Under the pieces are notes generated by a model. That model saw only the letters and a list, made by a program, of their open reading frames with translations. It was not told the DNA's origin and searched no databases. Below are positions 48,601 through 58,139 of a stretch of 64,000 nucleotides of DNA, piece after piece. Position 1 is the first letter of the stretch. Every line of letters begins with the position of its first letter. The stretch covers positions 4,836,001-4,900,000 of the forward strand of contig NZ_CP048113.1 of the NCBI RefSeq assembly GCF_010093065.1. The letters are read 5' to 3'. The position numbers and the translations under genes were made by a program. The stretch comes from Chitinophaga agri. GTDB lineage: Bacteria > Bacteroidota > Bacteroidia > Chitinophagales > Chitinophagaceae.

Positions 48601-49174
48601 GTTTATATTCGTTTGATACCAGAAATCACGTTAACCCTGAGTAGATGTAAACGACTGAACCTATGACTCGACCAGCATTTATTTCATCCAGCAAAAAATT
48701 CTAACGAAGCAGGCTGAAATTTATTTATAGCTCTTGCCACTAATATCTTAATTAGTGTTCTATGAATTTATTCATCATCCGATTTTCTGAAAATTTACAG
48801 ATCAATTTTACGCAACGTAATATTTCGTGATTACTGTTACAATTGTACACAGCACACACATGCCGTGTATAATATATTAACATAGTCATTACCGTCTTTA
48901 AGATAAAAGTTAAGGTTAAATTAGAAGTATATAGCTCCCGGACCGCTTCTTCGGACTGGGATTTTCTTTAAAATATTAAAATATTGATTTTCAATCATTT
49001 GATCTTTTACAAGCGTTAAAATAGCGGCTCTATTATCTCTTCATAATTCGACGATCAGTAGATGAGTAAGGGTAATGTTCCAAAACAGGATAATTGTTCT
49101 AATTCAGGCTTAAAATGCGTTTTCTACTTTATTATGGAATTAGTAACTTGTTTTTACATAAAAAGGCACAGTAT
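48601..49174. other. Gene-free region before the lactonase gene
   Basis: About 570 AT-rich bases. No gene, RNA or repeat was recognised. The promoter of the next gene must lie here, but I could not place it with confidence. Confidence 0.45.
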
Positions 49175-50305
49175 ATGCTCAATACCTTACTTACTTGCAC
49201 TGCGTTATTAACTACTACTATGTTGTCAGCACAAACCGATACGACAAAAGAAAATTTTTTACTGGTAGGCACTTATACAAAAAGTGCAGAGGAAGGTATC
49301 AATGTCTATGCATTTAATACGACTACCGGTAAGCTACGTTTCGTCAGCACGGCAAAAGATGTGAATAATCCTTCTTATCTCGTTATTGCGCCGGATCATC
49401 AACATGTGTATACTGTCAATGAAAATGATGAAGGAGGTGTCAGTGCCTTTGCATGGGATACAGTGAGTGGTAATCTAACTTTTTTAAATAAACAGATATC
49501 CGGTGGTGCAGCGCCTTGCTATATTACGACTGATGCAGATGGAAAATATGTGATCGTGGGAAATTATAGTGGTGGTAGTCTGTCGGTATTGCCTGTTCGC
49601 GAAGATGGTAAAATTGATGCTCCTGTGCAAACAATTGAGCATACCGGCAGAGGGCCTAATAAAGAAAGACAGGAAAAGCCGCACGTGCATTGTGTGGTCT
49701 TTGGTCCAGATAAAAATACATTGTACGTATCGGATCTGGGCATAGATCAGGTAGTCATCTACAATTATAAACAGGGAGATGTCTTGCCACTTGTACCTGC
49801 AGATACGGGCTATGCTGCATTAGCACCAGGTGCTGGTCCGCGACATCTTACTTTCCATCCTAACGGAAAATGGGCATACATTATTCATGAACTGGATGGA
49901 AAAGTAACAGCGTTCAATTACGTTAATAAAAAGCTTGTTCCATTTCAGACAATATCTATGTTGCCCGCAGGGTACAAAGGTCCTGTCTCTGGTGCTGACA
50001 TTCACATCTCTCCGGATGGTAAATTTTTATATGCCTCCAACAGAGAGAAATTGAATAATATTGTTATCTACAGTATCGATCGTAAAAATGGTCAGCTTGT
50101 AAAAAAAGGTGAACAACCTACTGGTGGAAAAGCACCGCGCAACTTTATGATCGATCCTGATGGAAACTTCTTACTGGTTGCCAATCAGAATACAGATAAT
50201 GTGGTTGTATTCAAAAGAAATAAACTGACGGGGTTATTAACATCAACTGGTCAGGAAATCAAAGTACCCAAGCCTGTTTGCCTGAAAATGATCGGAACGA
50301 ATTAA
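49175..50305 (+). CDS. Secreted lactonase-family (YbhE/Pgl-like) beta-propeller protein
   Basis: A 376-residue product starting at the ATG at 49175, which gives a good signal peptide ending at LSA-Q; the longer frame adds 20 aromatic and basic residues and is less likely. It forms a seven-bladed propeller of the lactonase family, with LLVGTYT, PSYLVIAPDHQHVYTVNE, GPRHLTFHPNGKWAYIIHE and a GADIHISPDGKFLYASNR blade. YbhE-type members hydrolyse 6-phosphogluconolactone in the cytoplasm. The signal peptide means this one acts outside, and its lactone or sugar substrate is unknown. Confidence 0.88.
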   Translation: MLNTLLTCTALLTTTMLSAQTDTTKENFLLVGTYTKSAEEGINVYAFNTTTGKLRFVSTAKDVNNPSYLVIAPDHQHVYTVNENDEGGVSAFAWDTVSGNLTFLNKQISGGAAPCYITTDADGKYVIVGNYSGGSLSVLPVREDGKIDAPVQTIEHTGRGPNKERQEKPHVHCVVFGPDKNTLYVSDLGIDQVVIYNYKQGDVLPLVPADTGYAALAPGAGPRHLTFHPNGKWAYIIHELDGKVTAFNYVNKKLVPFQTISMLPAGYKGPVSGADIHISPDGKFLYASNREKLNNIVIYSIDRKNGQLVKKGEQPTGGKAPRNFMIDPDGNFLLVANQNTDNVVVFKRNKLTGLLTSTGQEIKVPKPVCLKMIGTN

Positions 50306-50372
50306 CTTTTGCTGATGAAATACTGGTATCTGATTGGCATAACTTTTTCATAAATATTAAAAACCAAAGATC

Positions 50373-50714
50373 ATGAAAAAGAAAGTGACGAAACCAACAG
50401 ATAAGAAATCCGAACTCAAAGAAGATGAAAAATTTCCGGGCTATCCTGCTTATCCTGCAAATGAAGATATCACTTACAGAGGTGAACAGGAAGATCTCGA
50501 TGTAGAAAAGGTAACAAGATCTTCACGTTTAAATAATGAACTCGCGAGAGAAGAATTTGTTGATCCAGCTGAAATGGATGAAGGACTCGATGTTCCTGGC
50601 GCAGACCTTGACGATAGTAATGAACTGATAGGAGAGGAAGATGAAGAAAATAATTACTATAGCTTAGGTGGTGACAGGCATGAAGACCTGGAGGAAGATA
50701 ATGACCAGGCCTGA
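50373..50714 (+). CDS. Small, highly acidic conserved hypothetical protein
   Basis: A 113-residue cytoplasmic protein with a basic first dozen residues and then a very acidic, probably disordered chain. The FPGYPAYPANEDI segment near residue 22 is a pattern I associate with small conserved proteins of this family of bacteria. No catalytic motif is seen. It lies 67 bp after the lactonase-family gene and may be co-transcribed; it converges on cls. Confidence 0.7.
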   Translation: MKKKVTKPTDKKSELKEDEKFPGYPAYPANEDITYRGEQEDLDVEKVTRSSRLNNELAREEFVDPAEMDEGLDVPGADLDDSNELIGEEDEENNYYSLGGDRHEDLEEDNDQA

Positions 50715-50721
50715 TCATATA

Positions 50722-52200
50722 TTACAATAAAGGAGTTAGTAATCTGCATACTGCATCAATAAACTTTTCCCACACAGAACGGTTCCTCCATGATCGGCGA
50801 TCGATGTGAACCGCATCCTGTAAGTCCTGTTCAAATGCTGCATTCAGCTTATGCACAAATGGTTTGTCATAAACGACTACAGCAATTTCGCTATTCAGAT
50901 AAAAACTCCTGTAATCAAGGTTTACAGAACCGACAATTGCAAGATTATCATCTATTGCGATTGACTTTGCATGTATAAAACCTTTCTGATAAAAATACAC
51001 TTTCACACCTGCATCAAGCATTGATTTGATGTAGGATTGTGCTGCATGTTGTACAAAAAAGGAATCTCCTCGATGAGGTAAAATGAGCTGCACTGTCTTT
51101 CCTGATAGTGCAGCCATTTGTAATGCAGTTAATATCTGTTCATTGGGAATAAAGTATGGATTGCTGATGCGAATGGAACGTCTGGCATTATTGATGGCCA
51201 TCAGAATTGTTTGCATGGCCATTGGAAATTCTGAATCAGGCCCGCTGGCTACAATATCAGCAAAACACTTCTCCCGTAACTCAGAACGATGAAAATAAGG
51301 AGGACTAAACGGAAAGGTTTGTTTGCTGCAATAACGGTAACTCATCAGGAACTGTAGCTGCAGAAGATTTACAACATCTCCTTCCAGTTTAACATGTGTA
51401 TCTCTCCAGAATACAGGATGCTTTCCATTATTAAGATAACGGTCATCAATATTAATTCCACCGGTAAATCCAACCTCGCCATCAATGATGATAATTTTTC
51501 TGTGATCGCGGTAGTTGGCGTTGAGATAAAAATTGACCAGCACTGGAGAAAAAGAATAGACTTCTGCGCCGTTTTCCTCTAACAGGTCTGGAATATCATC
51601 TATATTATCGCTACCCAGATCATCATAAATAAATCTTACTTCAACGCCTTCCTTCAGTTTTTCTATCAGTACTTCAGTTATTGCATTGCCCACATCATCA
51701 GCAGCAAAAATGTAGTATTCAATATGTATATGATGCTTCGCGGCTTTTAGTGCGTTTATTACGGTGGGGTACTTTTCTTCTCCATTTAGTAATAGTTGTA
51801 CGCGATTATCACAGGAGAGTACAGAGTGCCTGGTATTCAGCAGCATAGCTGAGATCTCCTGTTTACTAGCTACTTCTTTCCTTAACTGGAGCTGCATTTG
51901 ATCAATCTCCATTCTTTGTGACTCCCAATATCGCAGCATCAGGGTTTCATCCTTGCTGCCTTTGAGCGTAAACCGGCGCTTCTTGCGGAGATCTCTTCCC
52001 AGGTAGTAGTAGACTACTAAACCCAGTATGGGAACAAAAACAAGCAGCATGATATATGACATCGCCTTCACAGGATTGCGGTTCTCCAGCAGAATGGTAC
52101 CTACAATACCCAGAAAGGAAAGAGAGATTAGCACATAGCCTATAATTTTCAATGCGATATGCCAGTTTGTGCCCCAGAGAAAATATAATATCTGATACAC
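50722..52200 (-). CDS. cls: Cardiolipin synthase
   Basis: A 492-residue phospholipase D-superfamily enzyme joining two phosphatidylglycerols into cardiolipin at the membrane. Two N-terminal membrane helices (about 12-33 and 45-68) are followed by two HKD motifs, HRKIIIIDG near residue 237 and HAKSIAIDD near residue 415, each with the expected GG or S residues behind. The start is a GTG at 52200; an in-frame stop upstream and the need for the first membrane helix leave no better choice. It is divergent from the large helicase gene. Confidence 0.93.
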   Translation of the reverse strand: MYQILYFLWGTNWHIALKIIGYVLISLSFLGIVGTILLENRNPVKAMSYIMLLVFVPILGLVVYYYLGRDLRKKRRFTLKGSKDETLMLRYWESQRMEIDQMQLQLRKEVASKQEISAMLLNTRHSVLSCDNRVQLLLNGEEKYPTVINALKAAKHHIHIEYYIFAADDVGNAITEVLIEKLKEGVEVRFIYDDLGSDNIDDIPDLLEENGAEVYSFSPVLVNFYLNANYRDHRKIIIIDGEVGFTGGINIDDRYLNNGKHPVFWRDTHVKLEGDVVNLLQLQFLMSYRYCSKQTFPFSPPYFHRSELREKCFADIVASGPDSEFPMAMQTILMAINNARRSIRISNPYFIPNEQILTALQMAALSGKTVQLILPHRGDSFFVQHAAQSYIKSMLDAGVKVYFYQKGFIHAKSIAIDDNLAIVGSVNLDYRSFYLNSEIAVVVYDKPFVHKLNAAFEQDLQDAVHIDRRSWRNRSVWEKFIDAVCRLLTPLL

Positions 52201-52317
52201 GGTAATGCTTGATAGTTATGTAAATAAAGGTAATAGTAATATTATTAGAATAAATTATCGTCAATAATCGTTCTTAACATAAATTATCTTTTTTTTTGCT
52301 CTTACAACGAACTGTAC

Positions 52318-55300
52318 ATGAAGGAATCAATCCTTATTAAACTGGAAGCATCCCGCAGGGAATTGTTGGACCTGGGACTACGTAACCCCTTGCTAAATTA
52401 TCGTTTACCCGTAAGTCGCGGAGTACATATCGAACAGGAGACCGTCAGCAGTATTTACGAAGTACTGGTGAAACAGGGAAAGGCGATGACTTTCCTACCG
52501 AAAGCGGATGTGAAGGAAAAGAAAGCCGTAGCAGAACAGGAGACAATACCCGAAATTGTACCTGTTGAACCTGTAGTATTGCCTGAAGTGGAAGAAGTAG
52601 TATATGATACCCGGTTACAGACAGCAGAAACAGCTACCGCTTTACAGAACAGATTACTTAATACATACTATGCTGCACGTACCAGTCTTGAAGAACAAGG
52701 TGTTAATATCCTGTTCCTTACATTGGGTATGTTAAAATGGTATGAAAAAGATAATGGTAAAGAGGCTCGTTATGCGCCGCTTATTTTAATACCTGTATCT
52801 CTTGAACGATCAAGTGCAAGAGAAAGGTTTCGTTTGCGCTATACCGGTAGTGATGTTGAAATGAATCTTAGCTTACAGACTAAGATCAAGGCTGAATATG
52901 GAATTATACTTCCTGATATACCAGAAGGAGATGACATAGCTGTTAATGAATATATACAACAGGTCGCAGATACTATTAATGGTATGCAGGGATGGGACGT
53001 GATCACAGATACTGCAGAACTGGGCTTCTTTTCATTTGGTAAACTGATGTTGTATCATGACCTGGATAGTGATGGATGGCCTGCTGATGAACAGCCTGCG
53101 GATCATCCGATATTACAGAGTTTGTTCGGAGATGGATTCAGTGATGGTGCGCCTGTTGTTCCGGAAGACGCATTCATTGATACAGACACGAATGCACATG
53201 AATTACACCAGGTAGTTGATGCGGATGGCTCACAATTGCTAGCTATGCTGGCGGTACAGGAAGGTCGTAACCTTGTGATACAGGGGCCTCCTGGTACAGG
53301 TAAATCGCAGACAATTACCAATCTTATCGCCAATGCAATTGGTGAAGGAAAGAAGGTATTGTTCGTGGCAGAAAAGATGGCTGCTCTTGAGGTGGTAAAA
53401 CGTAGGCTTGACAGTATACAGCTAGGCGATGCCTGTCTTGAACTGCATAGCCATAAAGCCAATAAAAAAGAATTACACCAGGAATTAAGAAAGACGCTGG
53501 AGCTACGTAAGCCGGCTATTCTTCAGTTGCAACAGGAAGTTACACTACTGAATGACTATCGTCAGGAGCTGAATGATTATAGTATTGCTGTTAATACACC
53601 TGTTGGTGAAAGTGGTATTACGCCGCAGCAATTGATGGGATATCTGCTGCAGTTAAAAGAGCAGTTTCCTGATACTACATTGCCAAGAATTCCTTTACCT
53701 GATATGGATAAATGGAATGCACTGAACATGAAACGTGCAGAAGCTATGTCGGCAAGAATAGAGCATAGACTGAAAGAAACAGGAATGCCTTCTTCTTTAT
53801 TGTTCTGGGGAGTTAGCTTAACCGTATTAACGCCTCCAGAACAGGATAGATTAACGCCTTTGTTGCAAAAGGCATTCGATACAATCACATCGCTGCAACA
53901 TGAAAGTGCCGTGATTGCAGGACAGGTGGGATTGTCTATGCCGCTTAGCAGAAAGTATAGTATGGATCTTTCTTTCTTTGTACAACTGGCATCCATACGT
54001 CCTGATATAACAGGAGTGAACTTAAGGCATCCGGCGTGGTTGCAACAGAAAGAGGATATCAAAGAGTTATTGCAGACAGGAAAACGTTTGCGACAGATAC
54101 GTCAGGTATATGACGCAATTCTTATTCCTGAAGCATGGGATCAGCAAGTGCTTGAGATCAGACAGCATCTACTGGCGTATGGTGATAAGTGGTATAAGTT
54201 TTTAAAAGGCGATTATAATAAAACGAATCGCCAGCTGGCTGCCTTATGTAAAGCTGGAGTACCGGATGAGTTGTCTGAGAAACTTGCTTGTGTTGACGCT
54301 ATTCTGGAAGCAAGGCGGCTGGAAAAGCAATTGCAGGAGCAGGAGTTACTGGCGAAAGATCTGTTCCTGCAACGCTGGCAGAAGGGACAGTCTAACTGGG
54401 ATGTGCTGGAAGCTATTACTAATTATGTTACAGAAGTGCATAAGCAGATCAGCTATGGTACTTGTACGGTGGTAATACTAGATTATCTGGAGAAGAATGA
54501 GCCAGTTGAAATAGCGAAAAAATATTACGATACTTTATTGAGAGTGTTGCAACAACATGGAGCTGCTATTGATGTCATTATCAGTTCATTTGCGTTGAAT
54601 GAGCAGCGGAGATTCAGAGATGTGACGCCATTATTACAGCGCACCTATGAAGAGCAGCTGGTGATGATGCAGTCATGGATAAATGGTTTGCCGGAAATCC
54701 ATCATGCTATTTCCTGGAACAACCTCGAGGCTACGGCCAGAACAGAAGGATTGCAAACATTGACGGATGCTGTTGCTTATTGGCCGGAAGCAGTAACTGC
54801 GTTAAAAGGAGCATTGCAGAAAACATGGTATGAATATCTGTGGGAAAAAGCATTGATGACACATGCCGCATTGAGAAAATTTGAGCGGTCCAGTCATGAA
54901 GCTGCCGTAAAGCAGTTTGTGAAACTGGATACGTTAAATCTTCAGTATAACAGGGCACGTGCAGCGTTGAAACATTACGAAGGTATTCCACCAATGGAGG
55001 CTGGTGGACAGGTAAATGTGCTGCGTACAGAGTTTAATAAGAAGGCAAGACATATGCCTATACGTAAACTGGTGCAGGCAGCAGGATTAGCTATACAGGC
55101 GATTAAGCCTGTATTTATGATGAGTCCACTTTCTATTGCCAATTTTCTTCCACCCGGATCATTGCAATTCGATCTGGTGATATTTGATGAGGCCAGTCAG
55201 GTAAGGCCTGTTGATGCATTAGGTGCGTTGCTAAGAGGAAAACAACTGGTAGTTGTAGGAGATAGTAAACAGTTGCCACCCAGTAGCTTCTTTGACTCAT

Positions 55301-57000
55301 TATTAAAAGAAGTAGATGATGACGAGAACGTAACAGCGGATATGCCGAGCATTCTCGGGATGTGTGATGCACAGGGTGCGCCACAGCGAATGTTACGATG
55401 GCACTATCGTAGCCGGCACGAGTCACTGATCGCTATGTCGAATCACGAGTTCTACGAAAACAAACTGGTGATATTTCCAAGCCCTGGTGCAGCACATCAG
55501 ATGGGGTTAGTTTATCATCATCTGAAGGAAGCTACATACGATCGTGGTAAGACCAGAACAAACCAGCAGGAGGCAGATGCAATTACTGCGGCTGTTATTG
55601 AACATGCGCACAAACATCCGGGAATGAGTCTGGGAGTGGTTGCTTTTTCGACAGCGCAAATGCAGGCGATACAACAGTCACTTGAATCGGCGAGAAAGAA
55701 GATGCCGGAGCTCGAGATGTTCTTCAGAGCGCATCCGCATGAGCCATTCTTTGTGAAGAACCTTGAGAACGTCCAGGGGGATGAACGTGATGTGATTTTT
55801 ATCAGCATAGGCTATGGCAGAACCCCGGAAGGAACAGTAAGCCTGTCTTTTGGTCCGCTGAACAATGAAGGCGGAGAGAAACGACTGAATGTCTTGATCA
55901 CACGTGCGAAACAATGTTGTGAAGTGTTTACTAATCTGACAGCGGATGATATTGATCTTACCAAGACCGAAAGTGAGGGTGTACGTGCGTTGAAAAACTT
56001 CCTTTACTTCGCGCAACATGGATCAATGAATCGGGTATATACGGATGTTTTTCCTGCTAACATACCTTTTGAAACATTGGTAGCAGATCAGCTGACTGCC
56101 GCAGGATACAATGTTAAGAAGCAGTTAGGAAGCAAAGGATTTTACATCGACCTCGCTGTTGTAGATCCGGATTATCCTGGCAAGTATATTATGGGTATAA
56201 TGTGTGATGGAGCGGCATATCATTCTGCAAGATCAGCAAAAGACAGAGATAGGTTACGCCAGCAGGTACTGGAGAATATGGGATGGAATATTTATACCGT
56301 GTGGAGTACGGACTGGTTCCGTCATCCAGTGCGTGAGTTAAAACGATTGATCTCAGCGATTGAAGCTATACGAGAAAATGGCGTTGATCAGCAGGAGACA
56401 GTAGTGCCTACCGAAGATTATACAATGGTCAGAGAGGAAGATGAAGAAGGGACAGACATACCATTATATGAGATGGCGGTATTACCGGAAGAAATTGCAC
56501 TCAAGGACCTGCACCAGCATCCGGCGGATAAGTTAAGATCATGGCTGGAGATGATCGTACGGGTAGAAAGTCCTGTACATGTTGAGGAGGCAACCCGCAG
56601 AATATTGGATGCAGCAGAGGTATCGCGTGTAGGTAACAGGATACGCGAAGTGTTGAAGGCCGCAATTGCCGATGCTGTAGGTAATGAAACAGTTATTGTA
56701 AAAGACGAATTCCTGTGGGATGCCGAGATGCAGCAACCATTCGTACGAAGCAGGGCGAATCTTCCTTCTGCATCGCGAAAGATGACTTACATAGCACCGG
56801 AGGAATTGAACGTGGTGATTGAAAAAGTGGTAGCAGATGCGGTGGCAATTACGGCAACAGCGGCTATCCCTGTTATTGCAAAGACGTTAGGTTTTGCAAG
56901 GGTAACAGAAGACCTGCGTGCCGAGCTGGAGGATGCTGTAGAAACAGCCCTGGCAGATGGCATCATCTACCAGGACGATGAATGGTTAAAAGTTAAGTAG
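52318..57000 (+). CDS. DUF4011-helicase-Vsr-like nuclease protein (Hhe-type architecture)
   Basis: A 1560-residue multidomain protein. Residues about 1-300 match DUF4011 (RRELLDLGLRNPLLNYR). A superfamily 1 helicase follows, with Walker A GPPGTGKS at about 323-330, Walker B VIFDEASQ at about 954-961, GDSKQLPPS, an NVQGDERDVIFIS block and RLNVLITRAK. Residues about 1250-1345 form a Vsr-like endonuclease domain (FYIDLAVVDPD, CDGAAYH, DRDRLRQ, WSTDWF). A DUF3320 region lies near 1390-1490. The DUF4011-helicase-Vsr order is that of the single-gene antiphage system Hhe. Antiviral function here is inferred from the architecture. It ends 1 bp from the convergent vWA gene. Confidence 0.88.
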   Translation: MKESILIKLEASRRELLDLGLRNPLLNYRLPVSRGVHIEQETVSSIYEVLVKQGKAMTFLPKADVKEKKAVAEQETIPEIVPVEPVVLPEVEEVVYDTRLQTAETATALQNRLLNTYYAARTSLEEQGVNILFLTLGMLKWYEKDNGKEARYAPLILIPVSLERSSARERFRLRYTGSDVEMNLSLQTKIKAEYGIILPDIPEGDDIAVNEYIQQVADTINGMQGWDVITDTAELGFFSFGKLMLYHDLDSDGWPADEQPADHPILQSLFGDGFSDGAPVVPEDAFIDTDTNAHELHQVVDADGSQLLAMLAVQEGRNLVIQGPPGTGKSQTITNLIANAIGEGKKVLFVAEKMAALEVVKRRLDSIQLGDACLELHSHKANKKELHQELRKTLELRKPAILQLQQEVTLLNDYRQELNDYSIAVNTPVGESGITPQQLMGYLLQLKEQFPDTTLPRIPLPDMDKWNALNMKRAEAMSARIEHRLKETGMPSSLLFWGVSLTVLTPPEQDRLTPLLQKAFDTITSLQHESAVIAGQVGLSMPLSRKYSMDLSFFVQLASIRPDITGVNLRHPAWLQQKEDIKELLQTGKRLRQIRQVYDAILIPEAWDQQVLEIRQHLLAYGDKWYKFLKGDYNKTNRQLAALCKAGVPDELSEKLACVDAILEARRLEKQLQEQELLAKDLFLQRWQKGQSNWDVLEAITNYVTEVHKQISYGTCTVVILDYLEKNEPVEIAKKYYDTLLRVLQQHGAAIDVIISSFALNEQRRFRDVTPLLQRTYEEQLVMMQSWINGLPEIHHAISWNNLEATARTEGLQTLTDAVAYWPEAVTALKGALQKTWYEYLWEKALMTHAALRKFERSSHEAAVKQFVKLDTLNLQYNRARAALKHYEGIPPMEAGGQVNVLRTEFNKKARHMPIRKLVQAAGLAIQAIKPVFMMSPLSIANFLPPGSLQFDLVIFDEASQVRPVDALGALLRGKQLVVVGDSKQLPPSSFFDSLLKEVDDDENVTADMPSILGMCDAQGAPQRMLRWHYRSRHESLIAMSNHEFYENKLVIFPSPGAAHQMGLVYHHLKEATYDRGKTRTNQQEADAITAAVIEHAHKHPGMSLGVVAFSTAQMQAIQQSLESARKKMPELEMFFRAHPHEPFFVKNLENVQGDERDVIFISIGYGRTPEGTVSLSFGPLNNEGGEKRLNVLITRAKQCCEVFTNLTADDIDLTKTESEGVRALKNFLYFAQHGSMNRVYTDVFPANIPFETLVADQLTAAGYNVKKQLGSKGFYIDLAVVDPDYPGKYIMGIMCDGAAYHSARSAKDRDRLRQQVLENMGWNIYTVWSTDWFRHPVRELKRLISAIEAIRENGVDQQETVVPTEDYTMVREEDEEGTDIPLYEMAVLPEEIALKDLHQHPADKLRSWLEMIVRVESPVHVEEATRRILDAAEVSRVGNRIREVLKAAIADAVGNETVIVKDEFLWDAEMQQPFVRSRANLPSASRKMTYIAPEELNVVIEKVVADAVAITATAAIPVIAKTLGFARVTEDLRAELEDAVETALADGIIYQDDEWLKVK

Positions 57001-57001
57001 C

Positions 57002-58132
57002 TTATTTCTTTAGTACGAAGTCCTCTCTGGATGCCCAGTTATTGATATCCTGTTTGCTTAATGCAGCAGCCATAAGGTCGGGAAATTTATCAGGCGTACA
57101 CGCAAATACAGGTATACCGAGGTCAGACAGGAATTGTGCGTTGCTATGATCATACGAAGGCGCACCATCATCGTTCAATGCAAGTAGTACGATAACCTGT
57201 ACACCTGCTGCTGTTAATTCAGCTGCACGTTTCCGCATGGGGTCATCATTGCCACCTTCAAAGAGATCTGTGATCAGTACAAGTACAGTATCAGCAGGGC
57301 GTGTTATGACCTGTTGGCAATAGGTAAGCGCAGCATTGATATCTGTACCTCCACCCAGTTGTACACCGAATAACAGGTCAACAGGATCATCCAGTTCTTC
57401 TGTCAGATCGGCAACTGCGGTATCAAATACAACCATGCGTGTTTTAATTGCCGGTATAGATGCCATCACTGACCCAAAGATCCCTGAGTAAACAACAGAA
57501 GTACCCATTGATCCACTTTGGTCAAGACATAATACCACATCTTTCAGAGAAGTTGTCTTACGACCATACCCGATACGGGTTTCAGGAATGACTGTTTTAT
57601 AATCCGGCTGATAATGCTGCAGATTTTTCAGGATGGTAGCATGCCAGTTGATTTCATTATGACGTGGCCTTCTGTTGCGCACACTTCTCTGCAGGCTACC
57701 TGTTATAGCCTGCTGCGTTGGTTGCGTCAGTTTCTTGACCAGTTCATCAACAACACGTTTCACAACTTGCCTGGCTGTATCACGCGTTTTATCTGGTATA
57801 GCATGTTTTAATGTAAGCAGGGTTGCGACCAGATGTACATCTGGTTCAACATTCTCCAGCATTTCTTTTTCAAACAGCATCTGTGTAATATTCAGACGTT
57901 GCAAGGCATCGCGTTGCATGATCTGTACGACAGAAGCGGGAAAGAAAGTGCGGATATCTCCCAGCCAGCGGCTCACGTTGGGAGAGGAGGCGCCTAATCC
58001 CCCTTTTTTTTCACTATCGTATAGTGCTTCCAGTGTCTTATCCATCTGGAGTTCCTGCCCGTTGAGTGAATAGCCGGTGCCATCTGCTTCGTTACCTCCC
58101 AGCACCAGCCGCCATTTATTCAAATCGTCCAT
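57002..58132 (-). CDS. vWA-domain protein of the MoxR-associated operon
   Basis: A 376-residue CoxE/vWA-type protein. Residues about 1-190 are helical with no known motif; residues about 195-360 form the vWA domain with an intact metal site: D204-x-S206-x-S208 (DQSGSMG), T263 (GGTDIN) and ITDLFEGG near 288. Such proteins pair with MoxR AAA+ ATPases as substrate adaptors. It is the last gene of the five-gene operon, 7 bp behind the DUF5682 gene, and has no terminator before the convergent helicase gene. Confidence 0.9.
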   Translation of the reverse strand: MDDLNKWRLVLGGNEADGTGYSLNGQELQMDKTLEALYDSEKKGGLGASSPNVSRWLGDIRTFFPASVVQIMQRDALQRLNITQMLFEKEMLENVEPDVHLVATLLTLKHAIPDKTRDTARQVVKRVVDELVKKLTQPTQQAITGSLQRSVRNRRPRHNEINWHATILKNLQHYQPDYKTVIPETRIGYGRKTTSLKDVVLCLDQSGSMGTSVVYSGIFGSVMASIPAIKTRMVVFDTAVADLTEELDDPVDLLFGVQLGGGTDINAALTYCQQVITRPADTVLVLITDLFEGGNDDPMRKRAAELTAAGVQVIVLLALNDDGAPSYDHSNAQFLSDLGIPVFACTPDKFPDLMAAALSKQDINNWASREDFVLKK

Positions 58133-58139
58133 ATCAGTA

